Source: Sinohyriopsis cumingii (lineage: Eukaryota; Mollusca; Bivalvia; Unionida; Unionidae). Taken from it: a stretch of DNA of 64,000 bases. Below are positions 10,590 to 24,574 of this stretch, piece after piece. The notes below the pieces were generated by a model. The model saw nothing but the letters and a program-made list of their open reading frames with translations. It was not told where the DNA came from and did no database searches. Each line of letters opens with the position of its first letter. The first letter of the stretch is position 1. Made by a program: the position numbers and the translations under genes. Location of the stretch: positions 35,420,401-35,484,400 of the forward strand of contig CM068835.1 of the NCBI GenBank assembly GCA_028554795.2. The letters are read 5' to 3'.

Positions 10590-11445
10590 CCCGTGTTAGC
10601 TCGGGGCCCGATTGAGCCAAATCGGTATCATAGGCCTAGCTACGATGTCGTAGCCTCAGCTTGATTGTGTTGTGGTTGAGGCTACGAACTGATCCCATAT
10701 CATGTAATGGAGCAAAAAATTTCATCACTAAAGTCAAAAAAACAAACAGTGTAGAAATCAACTACATAAGTATAATCATGTTGTGAAAGAAGTTTGGCTT
10801 ATTTTGAATTTATTAAGCCCTTACACGATAAAATAAATTGGCATGGTTACTCTAACCTTATACTGTCCGCCATGACAGATAACGCGAGAATCTCGCCGTG
10901 ACCCCTTTTCTACTTTAGGCTTGCCAAACCATATTTTGGATATTCTACGCTATATTATTATCAATCAAGTGCGAATAATCGCTTGTTGGTGAGTTTCAAA
11001 GTTGCTGATAAACCGTATTTACTTTTAATGCGCAGAATTTCTGACCCAAACGGTGCCAAATTTTTACCACGATTTGTTTACATTTCCAAATTAGGCGTCA
11101 ATGTCCTTATATGGCACACAAACAAACGAGGCTGAGAACGGAAGTAATCATTATTTGAAATAATATGGCGGACGATCTAAACGAAAATATCGGCTAAAAA
11201 AGGTAAACGAGATTTTAGAACTATTTCTACAATGATTTTCGATACTTCCGGTATTAAATAAGAGGACTACTCAGTTTATTGGATTATTTGCAAGGAATAT
11301 GTTTAAAGTGTTATTATTAGGCTAAAAGAGCGCCGGGTGTGAATCACATCCGGCTTGCTCCATTAATACGTATGTGCTCATGTTAGTGCCCTGTCCACGA
11401 GGTACGAGTAAGGGTACTAATATTAGTACTACCATAGGCTTAAGG
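10590..11445. repeat. Fragments of the dispersed hAT-type MITE family
   Basis: The segment at 10619-10680 (CTAGCTACGATGTCGTAGCC...TTGTGGTTGAGG) and the one at 11384-11425 (CTGTCCACGAGGTACGAGTA then AGGGTACTAATATTAGTACT) both match, in inverted orientation, the interior of the intact MITE at 53019-53279. They are old, rearranged or internally expanded copies. The sequence contains the perfect palindrome AGTACTAATATTAGTACT. Confidence 0.6.
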
Positions 11446-11875
11446 CCGGCTCTGTGTCTATTTGACCTCAATGTTTTTGTTGGAGTCCATGACAAAAGAA
11501 GTGTACACTGCAGGTTCGCCCCAACACAAAGTCTTGATAATAATGATGTAATACTATACCTGCATTATTTTGCATTGATACATTACAGAAACGCAGATGG
11601 TTATATACACTGAAAGCGGCGTCATGCGTCCGCTATATTCTAACTGAAGAAAGAAAACACGCAGTGACTGAATTATGTTACACTCGTTTTAATTGGTGGA
11701 ACCTGCCGATCAGTTAATTCCTGTGTTTAAAAGTGTGTTTGTATTATATGGATATGTCCACAAGTTTAACATATATAGGTCTCTATGGGGCATACGGTGA
11801 ATTTAATACGGATGTGGCCATCTGGGCTCTTATGGGGAATTTAATATTGAGCCAATACTGTTCGGTTTAAAATAA
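11446..11875. other. Intergenic, no gene recognised
   Basis: No supported gene. About 11740-11870 includes two more weak copies of the GTTTAACAT...TCTATGGGG theme. Confidence 0.4.
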
Positions 11876-11879
11876 TTCT

Positions 11880-12215
11880 TGTATGCATCATGAGGGCCTC
11901 GTGGAAGATTAGTTAGTCATTTCACTATTTTTATGTATGCATAATGATAGTCTCATGGAAGATTAGTTAGTCATTTCACTATTTTTATGTATGCATAATG
12001 ATAGTTTCATGAAAGATTAGTTAGTAATTACCCTATTTTATGTATGCATAACGATAGTCTCATGGAAGATTAGTTAGTAATTACCCTATTTTATGTAAAC
12101 ATAATTTTAGTCTCATGAAAGATTAGTTGCTAATTACCCTATTTTATATATGCATAATGATAGTTTCATGAAAGATTAGTTAGTAATTTAATGCAGTTAA
12201 ATAAATAGTACCTGT
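11880..12215 (+). repeat. Minisatellite, about 60-bp unit, 5-6 copies, then (TTA)n
   Basis: The unit ATGTATGCATAATGATAGTCTCATGGAAGATTAGTTAGT... repeats head to tail from about 11880 to 12190 with gradual divergence. It is followed by a TTA/ATT trinucleotide tract at 12231-12266. A run of G lies further on at 12359-12371. Confidence 0.85.
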
Positions 12216-12231
12216 TGTAAATAAACACGTC

Positions 12232-12268
<37 letters not shown>

Positions 12269-12369
12269 ATGAAGAATGTTGTTGTTAAGAAACAGTTATA
12301 TGAGATGCCAGAAGGATAAAAGTCATATCAGCTTCATGACCTAATGACCCAATTAATGGGGGGGGGGGG

Positions 12370-13625
12370 GGCTAAGTGATGAACTACGCACAGTCGTTAC
12401 TTGTTCCAATGTGTCGTACTTACGTTGACCGTAGTAATGGTACGTTAACATAGCTTGCTCTGAATGTCTTGTCCATATTTAAAAAAGAAATCCAAACAAA
12501 GAGACACGTACATTTTGGCATATTCTCGTGAATACGAATCACAATGAAAGTTCAAAATACATTTTTAAAATTCGTGATCTTATTCTTTTACTGTCTTGTG
12601 ATGACAGGCTGTGCACTAACAAGTTGTTTTTTTTAAGTGTTCGCTGAAGAGTTATAACAAAAACAAAAGAAATGCTTTCGGTCTTCAGGCTATTTGGGGC
12701 TCTTTCTTTTAGAGCGTTCTTTCGCTCATAATTATGTCCCAGAACAAACAATGAAATTGTCCTCTGCTTCTCGCTTGAATCTGCACAAATTTTTAATGTA
12801 AATAAGTTCTCGCAGCTCCAAAGGTAAATCACGAATCCGCTAACAAGAATCATAGTATGAACCATCCAACAAATGAAGCCACATCACGAATATCATTTGA
12901 AATATTCAAGGAAGACTGTATGTTTATATTGCCATTCGTGAAGTTGTATACCACAAAAGAAACACTGTGCTTGGTCTCCTTGTCCTAAATAGACAAATCC
13001 TGCTCTGGCTAAAAATCTAGGACTGGTACTGAAGAATATTTAGGCCATAGACGATCTTATACGCATTTTACAAGAGACTGACTAACGGTTTAATGGATAA
13101 GACAAACATAAAATTGCGAGGATCCACCTTTTTGACGTCAACAGCTTGATACTGACTTGACTTTAACTCCACATTTTGTGTTTGTCAACCTCCGAACATT
13201 TGCAGTGCCTATATTATAAAATGCAATGATTACACCGTATAAAAATTAAAAAAAAGTTCAGCGTACGATTTGGTGTACTTTTATATCAAAGTAGGGAGTT
13301 GAAGTGAAGGGTAGGAGTGTTTACATAAACTATATCCACATATATACTAATATATTATCACACTAGAGGGGTAAGTGGTTATGTTTGTTTACTAAACTGT
13401 GTGCTACTGCAGCAGTAAAAGTTATTTTTTTCCCACTATATTTTCTGTGGGAAGTGTCAAGAGTAGTTGACGCGCTAATATAATAGATCCATACAGAAAT
13501 TAACATATAGTACTACTTATTTTATACATGAGCAAATTTCGAGAAATTCAAATTTCCTACATGTCATTACATCCGTTAATTTAAAAATGCTTGTAAATAG
13601 AATTCAAAATAACAGAAGGAAAGAA
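12370..13625. other. Intergenic, nothing recognised
   Basis: No gene, RNA or clear repeat. One minus-strand open frame at 12539-12865 has no motif and was not accepted. Confidence 0.45.
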
Positions 13626-13630
13626 GACTT

Positions 13631-13723
13631 GTTAAAGTCATGCTGGATTGTTTGTGGGGAAAACTTGTTCAACGTCCGATATTGCTAAATAACGAACGCT
13701 TGATAAATTCATTAGTCTATAGG
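13631..13723 (+). pseudogene. Relic of a family B polymerase (motif B region)
   Basis: The frame starting at 13631 reads KVMLDCLWGKLVQRP and continues about 15 residues with recognisable spacing. It corresponds to residues 1106 onward of the intact polymerase at 3531 (KVMLNCLWGKMAQRP). Just upstream an NNRRK-like stretch, in a slightly shifted register, matches the NEGRRS segment. Nothing else of the gene is preserved nearby. This shows a second, older and distinct polymerase copy within the 9-17 kb repeat region. Confidence 0.8.
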
Positions 13724-13739
13724 TTACCATTATAGGATT

Positions 13740-14130
13740 GTCAGTGGACAATGGAATGTAACGTAGACCTCATGGGACCCTCTGGGAACAATAGAAATGT
13801 AATATTAGGCCGACATTTTTAAGATTAATAGGGAAAAGGGAAAATGTTATGTTAAAAATGTCCATAGGTTTAACAAGCCTGACCTGTATTTCGTCTAAAG
13901 AGAATTTAAACATTTTTTTTGTGTTTGGACCTCTATAGTTTCTAACAGGATATGTAATGTTAAAAATATCCAGAGATTTAACATGTGTATGCCTCTGTTG
14001 GGTCAAATGAGAAATTAACATTAAAATCTTTATGTTGAAAAATGTATAGGGTCAACTGGAAAATGTAATACTTAAAATGTCCAGGCGATCAACATGTGTT
14101 GGTCTTGATAGGTTCAAACGGGAAAGGAAA
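13740..14130 (+). repeat. Degenerate minisatellite (GTTAAAAATGTCCA...GGTTTAACA theme)
   Basis: About six divergent units of 55-70 bp contain (A)TGTTAAAAATGTCCA, GGTTTAACA, and a CTCTATAGGGTCAAACGGGAAA-like element. Related single units lie at 9590, 11750, 15770-15960 and 16920-17090, some inverted. Confidence 0.65.
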
Positions 14131-14334
14131 CTTTAAAAATACATTTTCTATCCAATATCTAGTGATCTTCTATCCACCACTCAGTTATCTACTATCTAAT
14201 ACCATATAACTTATTGTTCAACACGCCGTTTGGACACCATCATCCAGTTATCTACATCCAACACCCACACTATACAATCAGCACCTTTTTGGAGTTATCT
14301 GCACCTAGTTATATACTATTGGAGTGACCTTTAT

Positions 14335-14530
14335 CCAGTGAAGAAACGACTTTCACTGTGCAGTAAGACACAATTTAGTGAAGAAACCGACTTTCACTGT
14401 TGCAGTATGACGTAAGTTAGTGAAGAAACCGACTTCACTGTTTCAGTATGACACAAGTTAGTGGACAAACGGACTTTTACTGTTGCAGTATGACACAAGT
14501 TAGTGGACAAACGGACATTTACCGTTGCAG
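14335..14530 (+). repeat. Tandem repeat, ~45-50-bp unit, 4-5 copies
   Basis: The unit TTAGTGAAGAAACCGACTTTCACTGTTGCAGTATGACACAAG repeats from about 14335 to 14530, with the later copies changed to GTGGACAAACGGAC. No coding function is implied. Confidence 0.8.
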
Positions 14531-14612
14531 CAGAATATAGAGACCCCTTTACCTAAGAGATACACTTGTGCAATCGCAATATGCAAAGATGTCTTTATGT
14601 CTTGATTTGGGG

Positions 14613-14844
14613 CCCCGAGTGGTCTAAAGCGCTCTTCGTTACGGATCACTGCCACCTCACCTCTGTCTGCGGCGGTTCGAGTCTAAGATTCAGCCAATGT
14701 GGGCATGTGAGAAAGCTTGTCAGTAGCTTCTCGTGGGTCGGTGGTTCTTTCCAGGGTTTTCCGGGTTCTTCCTCCACCATTAATACTGGCCGCCATGTAT
14801 AGCCTATCGTGCTGAAAAATGGCGTTAAACCCCACAACAACAAC
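14613..14844 (+). mobile_element. tRNA-derived SINE (family A) with 16-bp target duplication
   Basis: It opens with a tRNA-like head (CCCCGAGTGGTCTAAAGCGC and later GGCGGTTCGAGTC, the A- and B-box positions). It ends in AAAATGGCGTTAAACCCCAC and a short CAA repeat. The 16-bp ATGTCTTGATTTGGGG occurs at 14597-14612 and 14845-14860, an exact target-site duplication. A minus-strand copy lies at 17778-18023. Confidence 0.92.
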
Positions 14845-14860
14845 ATGTCTTGATTTGGGG

Positions 14861-15960
14861 ATTTTTTTTTTGGGTATTGATAAGATAGTCATATCATTAC
14901 AGACAGATTTTATTTTTATTATCAAGTTCAATACTTCTGTAAATGATGCCCAACATCGACCTGCTTAAATATTGTCGTTTTCAAACTTGAGCATAAAAAG
15001 GTAAAAACCTGTCAGAAAACCATAGCATAAGGCCAAAATCTAACTTTCTTTGACGTAGCAGCAGATTTATCTCCCCTCGTCTCAGTAGCTCCTAGATCAC
15101 ATTTCACTCTTCGTATCAAATAAAAACAAACATGTATGTAACCAAAATGAACTGCCACTGGATAGATCAAGGGCCATTATGTGTACTAAATCTAGGCTGG
15201 CAAAAATCAAAACTTTAAATTTGTAACAAACTGAGCAACCAAATCTGCATCCTTGTTTATCGAGCTACAACGAATAGCCGTTTAGTGTGAAATCGAAGAA
15301 CTGCAAAAACGAAAAAACTATTGCAAAGTCTAAACCCCACTTGGTTCTATACAGGATTTATAAAGAGCGTTTGTCTGGATTGTAAAAGTAAGCTGATGTT
15401 CTGACAGTGTGCTTGCTCCTCCCTACATCATACTGAATGTCTATTGAAAGTTATGTTTGTGTATGTACGTGAGCACTCCTGCCCATGTCTCTTCTTTCAC
15501 TTCATGTGTGGTACTATATAAATACGTTTGCATATATAGTATGTGTATTTCTACCCTTTTTTTTTTCTCTCCGTGCTCGTCACACATATGGTTCCATGGA
15601 TTATAAGGGTGGTAGTTTGGTTAACAATGGAAATTATAAGGAGATAGGGAAGTCAGTTTTGCTTATAAGGTTTTACATGAGTAGGTGTTTGTCACTCAGA
15701 ATGGCGTGTTGAATAGTAGGTATTGAATAGTAAACAGCTGGGTAATGGTCACTCCAAGCAGCATGGAGTTATTGGAATTATAGATGTAACATTCCATTTC
15801 CCGTTGGAGGCCAAACAGAGTTACTTTTCCCGCCACACAGATTCCTAATGTTACACCAAACAGATTCATAATGTTACCTTTCACGCCAAAAAGGACTGCC
15901 ATTTTAAACTTATCTGCATTTGTCCACGTTGAATTCCACTTGGACCACATCAACAGACAT
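14861..15960. other. Intergenic, no gene recognised
   Basis: No supported gene. From about 15750 it contains inverted units of the 13.7-kb minisatellite theme that lead into the inverted-repeat arm. Confidence 0.45.
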
Positions 15961-15964
15961 TTTT

Positions 15965-16290
15965 TAAACACAAGATTCCCGTTGTCGCTACAAACCCACA
16001 ATGATGGCGGCAAAAATCCGATTTGACACGAATATTTAATCATAAGCTAGAGTAGCGTCCTTGATGAATTCGTTTGGGCTTGCAATAGTCTGTCTGTTTC
16101 TTAATGGGCTTGCAATAGTCTGTCAATTTCTTAATGGGCTTGCAATAGTCTGTCAATTTCTTAAATCTAGGTTCGCGGACTTGTAACATTTGTCATCCAA
16201 ACTATAAAAACAAAAATCTGTAGGAAGGAAATGTTGTAACATTACAAGAAATCTTAATTTCAGCACGCCGATTCTGGTTTAACAATGTGA
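15965..16290 (-). repeat. Right arm of the inverted repeat paired with 9330-9540
   Basis: The reverse complement carries the same ordered blocks as 9330-9540. This copy has an extra 30-bp unit (GGGCTTGCAATAGTCTGTC...) in three tandem copies at 16077-16165, absent from the left arm. Confidence 0.65.
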
Positions 16291-16299
16291 CAAAACAGT

Positions 16300-17765
16300 C
16301 TTTATGCTCTGAATGACGCCTAAGCGAAATTTTCACTCACCTTACGATAAATAAACTTTTTAACGTATTCACAGACCGTTGATTTAAAAAATCGTTCAGT
16401 GTACAGCTGACAAAATCGTCAAATTTATTAAGAACTCGTTCCACCCCAGAAAAAGACTGATGAATGAAAATGTGCCTGACTTGATACTGGATATGACTGA
16501 AATACAACTTGCTAATGGTAACGTAGGTCGCAGCGTTTTAGTGAGAATCTTAAATTTAGGACAGGCAAACTTTCAAAGCCCATGTCCCCATCCCTCCTTC
16601 CAGCACACAATACAGGATTTATAGCGGATATGTTTTTGTTTGGAATTGAAAAGTAAACCAATGTCTGTCCTTAAATGTTTTGACGCAATGGTTTATTGTT
16701 CTTTCCATCCTGTCTTTTCTCTTCTGTCATTTCACCTATCATAATATTGCGTTTCAACAGGGAATGAAACAGTAATTACAGAAGGTAAAGGAAATTTGGA
16801 ATTGTTTATAAAAGTATGGTGAAAAGGTGGGCTGATTAGTAAATGTGGGATGTTGATATTATACAGCTGGGTATGAATAGTAGAGCAATACGCATTAGTT
16901 AGTCAGAATGTATGTTTAATCCTGTGGACAATTCCACCGTGACGCTATAAACCCACATTAAGGCGGTCACACCACCCACACACCCCAAAAATAACAACAA
17001 CAACAACAACAAAAACTTATTTAACATAGGATGTCGCATCTTGACCGTGTAATGGGGATTTAACATAAGATTTCCTATATTGAACCTCAAGGACCGGTCT
17101 ATACTAATTTCACCACCTGACCCATCCAGCGACAGGTTTTGACGCAGATATACATGGGAAAGAAAATATAGAAATTTAAGACAATGCTGTGAAAAGAACA
17201 GGCGTAATCAAATGATGGAAAAGCAAGAGAACACGCCTTAAGAAAGTACAAAAAGGTAAAGAAAAAGAAAGGATAATAACAGAAAACATGACTTCAGAGG
17301 AATGGTCAAGAAAACTAATTGCCATTGAATTACAGTGGAGAGATCTGTGAAAATCATTCAGTATTAGTTGTATTGAGTTTTCAAGTTTTGCTTTATTTTC
17401 TGGATTCATAGATACATAGGGATTATTGTGCTTTGAGAGGGCAATGGGGGTTGGATGGGAATTTCCAACCTGTTTAATTCCATTTCCCCTTTAGCCGTTA
17501 GAAAGGAAACTGTAAATGCACATTTAGTTTTACATGAGTGGTAATACTGTCCCCCATAAATACTTGTGCGCATATTATAGAAGTATAAGAAGGAGGTTGG
17601 GTTGGGTTAGGAAATGATAAGAGACTTCTGGCTGCAAGTAACAATAAATTTGACTCACTAGCGCAAACATAACAATACAGACCGAAAATGAGTGTACTAT
17701 CTTCACTGTAACCCCATTATACATTTTCATTAATCCACTGATCGGCCAGTATTTGCCCTTATTTA
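16300..17765. other. Intergenic, no gene recognised
   Basis: No supported gene. An AAC/ACA tract sits near 16988-17013, and fragments of the minisatellite theme at 16920-17090 and 17440-17500. Confidence 0.45.
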
Positions 17766-17777
17766 AATCATATCGTG

Positions 17778-18023
17778 GCTTGTTGTTGTTGTTGTTGTGG
17801 GGTTTAACGCCATTTTTCAGCACACGATAGGCTATGTATGGCGGCCAGTATTATATGTGGAGGAAGAACCCGGGAAGAACCACCGGCCCACGAAAAGCTA
17901 CTGGCAAGCTTTCTCACATACCCACATTGGTCGAATCCTAGACTCGAACCCACGCAGACAGAGGTGAGATGGCAGTGATCCGTAACGGAGAGCGCCTCAG
18001 ACCACTCGGCCACTCGGGGCCCC
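17778..18023 (-). mobile_element. tRNA-derived SINE (family A), minus-strand copy with TSD
   Basis: Reverse complement of the SINE at 14613-14844: tRNA-like head at the right end, GGCGTTAAACCCCAC and CAA tail at the left end. CATATCGTG at 17769-17777 and 18024-18032 is the target-site duplication. Confidence 0.92.
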
Positions 18024-18032
18024 CATATCGTG

Positions 18033-18711
18033 ATTTCGAGAAACATTAATTAGTCCATTAACGCACTAAAAAAATGGTAAGAGACTCATCATTAGGATCC
18101 AATTCTGGTTGGTAGGATTACATATACTTAATGTGAACAATACTTACTATTTCTTAAATTGAATCAAATCAACGATACTTTTCAGATTCTCTAAACAGAT
18201 TAAAATTTGTTGTAAAACATTCTTATTTCGCAATATGATTTATTTAAACAAAATGTAAATATTGGCTAAGTTTTGGAATTACTGATTTTAATTCATCACT
18301 GCCCCTCACATTTCCCAATAGTACTAATATTAGTAGTATCCCTACCGTCTTCCCTGGATGGGTACTAAAATCAATCAATGCCGGCAGTAATTCACCTTAG
18401 TGTATTTCCCTATACTTTAGCCAAATGTTCGCAACAATGCATACATATTCTTTGTTTATTGCAATTTAAACAATGCATATTTTACCCAAAAGGCCTCTAA
18501 AAGTCCTTTAAATTATCAAAGCCTTAATTTTCGGGGAAGTTAACGGGAAGAGATTCTTTTTCTTACCATACTATTCTTTCTTTAACGTCTCAAGATAGTT
18601 TTCCTTCATTTGATAAAATGAAAATTGTTGTTTTGTTTTTTTCTGAGAGAAGCTATTTTTAAAGCTATATGTGGCAGGAAATTTGTTGTCAAATGAATCC
18701 CCACTCTTATG
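18033..18711. other. Intergenic, no gene recognised
   Basis: Nothing coding. A copy of the AGTACTAATATTAGTA palindrome core of the hAT MITE family lies at 18319. Confidence 0.45.
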
Positions 18712-19645
18712 TCACTTATTTAGGCTCGAATAAACAGTGACACAAGAAAGAGTGAAAACAACAAGCTTTGAAAAATACAATAATTTATTTCCCTGGAGAA
18801 TTTCTGTAAAAATGAAAATATGAACTTACGGTTTTATAGAATCAAAGCCAAAAATAATCCAAAAATAATCCGAGAATAAAATTTTAGTAGTCCTAATAAC
18901 AAAATGTTCTACTGATTTCACGTTCTAATCCCGACGAAGAATCCAAGATGTAAGACGATGACGTATGCTACAATCTGTAGTGTTGAAGTCTACAGCTCCT
19001 TGTAGAAATAAGAATTATCACTCCGGTTTCTGATAGCTGAAATTATTTTTTTAATATAAAAAACTGTCCTTGTTCCACAATATTACATAATAACACGTAT
19101 TTTCCAGAAAAATAATAGAATTAATCATTTTTAATCCAAGTAATTTGAAATAACTCCAAACCAAGTAATTTGAAATAACTCCAAACAGCACAACATGCAA
19201 CTAACAATTTAACAGCCCAACTTCTACTGATTAAAACTCCAAAACATGGGTATATGGGCTTTCTAAAACGTAAACAAGGGTCACGTGATCATGTTCTAGA
19301 AGTTTGCAGCAGCAAGTACTCGTTACCCAGCGTGGCCCTGATGAAAACCGATCATTTTTACTCTAAGAAATAATATTTAAAAAACTGTTTATATCTTAAA
19401 GACAAGGCCCCATCATGACCTTGGAAACAACTAATTATTCTAAGATAAAATAGAACTTGTTTAAGAAGGTCGCTGCAAATTCTGAAACAAGTTCAGGATT
19501 TAGATCAACACCTGGTGTTTATAAACTAACAGTCAAGGTCAAACTATTTTCAAAAAAAATATTATCTCTAGTGAATAAATTTACATTACAGTATCATGTA
19601 ATGAAAATAAAAAAATTAAAACTGACAATTACATTGAAATAAATA
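18712..19645 (+). repeat. Left ~0.93-kb arm of a large inverted repeat
   Basis: The arm starts TGTCAC...TTAGGCTCGAATAAACAGT and matches the reverse complement of 22870-23796 along its length. Examples are AGAGTGAAAACAAC, the GGAAAATAAATTATT region, CACGTGATCATG, GGTGTTTATAAACTAACAG and GAATAAATTTACATTACA. Identity is moderate with small indels. A 24-bp tandem duplication lies at 19139-19187. Starting with TGT is LTR-like, but no TSD or primer-binding site is apparent. Confidence 0.8.
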
Positions 19646-19885
19646 TATATTAAATCAGATATAATCAAATCAAATATACATTAAAATATACATAACACCA
19701 GGACTAGGACCCACCCACCCCCAATCCCGAAAATAAAATTGTCTGTTCCTTAGATAATTATTTGTTTTGCGGCTCTTGAGTCCTACAGAAGTATTTACTC
19801 GCCTTTGTACATTTTACAATCCCTTTATCCATAATAGTCACTTTTGTGCATGATTCATTTAAGCTGATGCATTCACCTCTCATGC

Positions 19886-19990
<105 letters not shown>

Positions 19991-20124
19991 CTACCAAAAC
20001 AAAATATGGATCCAGCACTAAGTAGATAAAACAAAAATAAATTAAAAAACAAACAACAAGCGAACAAACGAAAATAATAAAAAAAAACAAGCAGAAGAAA
20101 AGAAAACTTATACAAATCTTCTAC

Positions 20125-20405
20125 CTGAACAGGGTACATACGGGCCTTTTCGATTATCCCTACATCGACAATCGCAACTTCCCTAACGAGGCCCATGTCA
20201 TGTTCAATTAGTTCTTTATCATTCTGGAAGTGGTTCAGAAGGCCGAAAACTGGCTGAAATGATATTTGTTTTCTAAAAGAGCATGAACATAAATCCATTC
20301 TGACATCATTCGTTTCGTCTCCATGCAGCAGAACGAAGAGGTCACACCAGCAGTCTTTTCGTAAAATGATGTGAAGATTCGTAGGAAAGGACAGCATTAT
20401 CAAGT
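20125..20405 (-). CDS. Candidate exon of an unrecognised gene inside the inverted-repeat structure
   Basis: On the minus strand an open frame is bounded upstream by TTGTAG (acceptor-like, bases 20406-20411) and downstream by CAG followed by GTAGAAG (donor-like, 20121-20127). The translation has protein-like composition: it begins LSFPTNLHIILRKDCW, contains five cysteines in the first half and ends near KARMYPVQ. After the donor-like site the frame degenerates into poly-Tyr/Ile from AT repeats. I do not recognise the family. Its position between the two inverted arms suggests either a host exon that the element surrounds or a captured gene fragment. It could be chance. Confidence 0.35.
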
Positions 20406-20639
20406 CTACAATGACGGTTACTGCTGGACTTTCTAAATATGGAGTTGCTGCTAAAATCTAAGTTGTCAAAACATCCACAGATGTCACCTCAGGCGACTAA
20501 CCATTCTGAAACCATATGCTCCAAAATAAAGCAAAATTGTATCTGCTCAGCAAGCAAACAGATACAAAAAATAAACCCTGTCATCATTTCCTACAATAAT
20601 TATCCCTATCGTGTGACGTCACTATCTAAAGTATTGTGA

Positions 20640-21530
20640 TCCCAGTTTGGTTGAAACGTTAATGTCAGGGTGGTTTTTTGTTTATTGTTGTTATTTCGGT
20701 TATTTTTTTCTTCTTTTTCTGTTTATTCCCTTTTCAATCCCAGTGGTTTTCTCAGGCAAGGTCAGACCAATTAAAACAGTATTATCAACATTTCAGAACT
20801 CTGTCCCATAACAGTGACATGGTTCCTCTGGGTCCACCATTGAAGAAACACTAACAGCATAGCCCTGTTGCACTGCCTGAACATATAGTTATCTTAATAT
20901 TGAGACACTGTGGCCTTATTAGCAACACTGCGGAACGAGAATAAAGTTCAATTTTTCTTTAGTACTACTATCTAATTGGTGACAAATTATCCCGTTTGCC
21001 GGTGGAAGAAGCCAACATCGCGATCCTCATCATGTAGCCACACCGACCAGACTACAGCCTCTTGCTATACTGAGACTAAAGAACTTCCTTCGCTCAGCTC
21101 TTGCCCCAACAACTTGAGGAGCGTTTAAGTTTTTTTAAGTTGAATCTGCCCAAAGGCATGGTTTTATGCGTGTTAATTCCATCACCTTAGTTAATCATTG
21201 CTCACATTAGCAGTAAAATGTTTCTTCTGCAACCATTTACCTTCCACCAAAAGCATTAATATTCCTCCAAAAACGAAAAGACCTAGCAGACCAAGCCAGT
21301 TTATCGTCAGAAAATTACTGGTTGGTTGAGGCCAGTCAAAACCTCGGGTAGAAACCCGTCTGTTCAATATGGATCATGCTTAAGAAATCTCCAAGAAAAC
21401 TGTTGAAACATCTATTCAATGTAGATTTCTTACTGGCCAGTAAGACAATATTCTCATTAGGCGAGCTGCACATCTCCTCGTCTTTTAAGTTGCACTAAGT
21501 TATTAAAGTTTAAGACGTCAACACTAGTGA
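20640..21530. other. Non-coding interior of the inverted-repeat structure
   Basis: No gene or clear repeat is seen between the candidate exon and the satellite array. Confidence 0.4.
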
Positions 21531-21534
21531 AAAG

Positions 21535-22530
21535 CTTATCCCAATTATTATCAGGTACTTCAGTGACATTACATCGCAAAGACCAGAAACATGTCCCAAT
21601 TATTACCATGTGATTGAATGACAATACATCCAATAGACCAGAAACGTATCCGAATATTTATCAGTTGCTTGAACTGGAATGACAATACATCCCATAGACC
21701 AGAAATGTATCCCAATTATTATCATGTGATTGAATGACGATACATCCAATAGACCAGAAACGTATCCGAATATTTATCAGTTGCTTGAATTGGAATGACA
21801 ATACATCCCATAGACCAGAAACGTATCCCAATTATTATCATGTGATTGAATGACGATACATCCAATAGACCAGAAACGTATCCCAAAATCATTATCAGGC
21901 GCTTGAATGAAAATACATCCTATAAACTAGAAACATATCCCAATTATTATCAGTCGCTTGAATGAAAATACATACCACAGACCAGAAACGTATCCCAGTT
22001 ATTATCAAGTGCTTCAATGACAATGCATCCCATAAAGCACAACGTATCCCAGTTAATATCAAGTGCGTGGATGACAATAGATGTCATAGGACAGACACGT
22101 ATCCCAATGATCATCAGGCCCTTGAATGACCATACAGCCCACAGAACATGAATATATCCCAATTACTATCAGGCGCTTGAATGACAAAACATGCCATAGA
22201 CCAGAAACGTATCCCAATTATCATCAAGTGCTTGAATGGCAATACATGCCAAAGACCAGAACGTATCCAAATTATTATCAGATGCTTGAATGACATTAGA
22301 CGCCATATACCAGAAACGTATCCCAGTTCATATCAGGTGCTAAAATGACAAAACATGCCATAGACCAGAAACGTATCCCACTTATTATCAAGTGTTTGAA
22401 TGGCAATACACGCCAAAGACCAGAACGTATCCCAGTTTTTATCAGGTGCTTGAATGACAGTACGTGCCATAGATCAGAAACGTACAACAAGTATTATCAG
22501 GTGTTTGAATGACACTGCATGCCATAGACT
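21535..22530 (+). repeat. Satellite array, ~54-60-bp unit, about 17 copies
   Basis: The unit is roughly AATGACAATACATCCCATAG then ACCAGAAACGTATCCCAATTATTATCAAGTGCTTG. ACCAGAAAC(G/A)TATCCCA-type cores recur at about 17 positions from 21583 to 22475. The repeated open frames across it are a by-product of the period. The array ends in an AT microsatellite. Confidence 0.92.
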
Positions 22531-22532
22531 AG

Positions 22533-22662
<130 letters not shown>

Positions 22663-22772
22663 GAATGCATGAATATAGAACTGTACTTTAAAAGGACAGA
22701 GCTTTTGCAACTACAGCAACTTACTCTTCACACTCTGTGGCTATGGAAATGAAGGTTGTTACGTATATCTGA

Positions 22773-23796
<1,024 letters not shown>

Positions 23797-24435
23797 AGGT
23801 GCATATCCCAGATACATTCATATCCATACATTTTCAACATGGTCTGTTCTGAACAGATGTCTGATTCTTACGTATACTTCACTGATTTAAAAACCTTTAA
23901 TTGTGCCATAGTATGCTAATGTTTCCCAAGAGAATGAAGGGTGTCTCTCTGTGTGGTTTTATTTTCTGTCTGAAGAGCTGTCAATTTATCAGGAATAGGT
24001 GCTTCCCACTAGATTTTATTTTGTTTAAATTTATTTCATCACTTTTTCTGCTGTGAAAGTTCTGTCTACGTATCACATATATCGTTCTGTACGTATTGTA
24101 ACATATGAGGCGTACCTACATTTTGCTTTAAATTATAGCTATACATTACTTTTTATCTGTATGTAAGTTATATTTATTCATTATTTGCCTTTATATATTG
24201 ACATATTTGGCGAGAAGGGGCGTCCCACTTCATCATATTTTCACTTTACATTTTTCCTCCCGTTGAAAGTTATTGTTTGTCTTTATAGCAAATATAACAT
24301 GCATTTTTCAAAATATGTACTACAGGGTAAGTTATTGCTCTTTTTCATGCAAAGGGGTGTCCTACTTCATTGCATCTTCGGTTATGACTATCCTGTTGTG
24401 GTATATACGACGGCATGTCTCACTAAATTAAGACA
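23797..24435. other. Intergenic, nothing recognised
   Basis: AT-rich DNA without supported genes or clear repeats. Confidence 0.45.
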
Positions 24436-24439
24436 AAAT

Positions 24440-24535
24440 CTATCCGTATAAACGCATTTCACTAGATGTAGTCCTAAGACAAAGGATACACGTGTAGATG
24501 TGTGTCACTATATGTAAGAAAGGATATACGTGCAA

Positions 24536-24574
<39 letters not shown>

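Noticed and set aside
21895..22490. Several overlapping minus-strand ORFs with repeated SFKHLIITGIR-type text
   Set aside because: They follow the 54-60-bp satellite period; repetition of a non-coding unit explains them.
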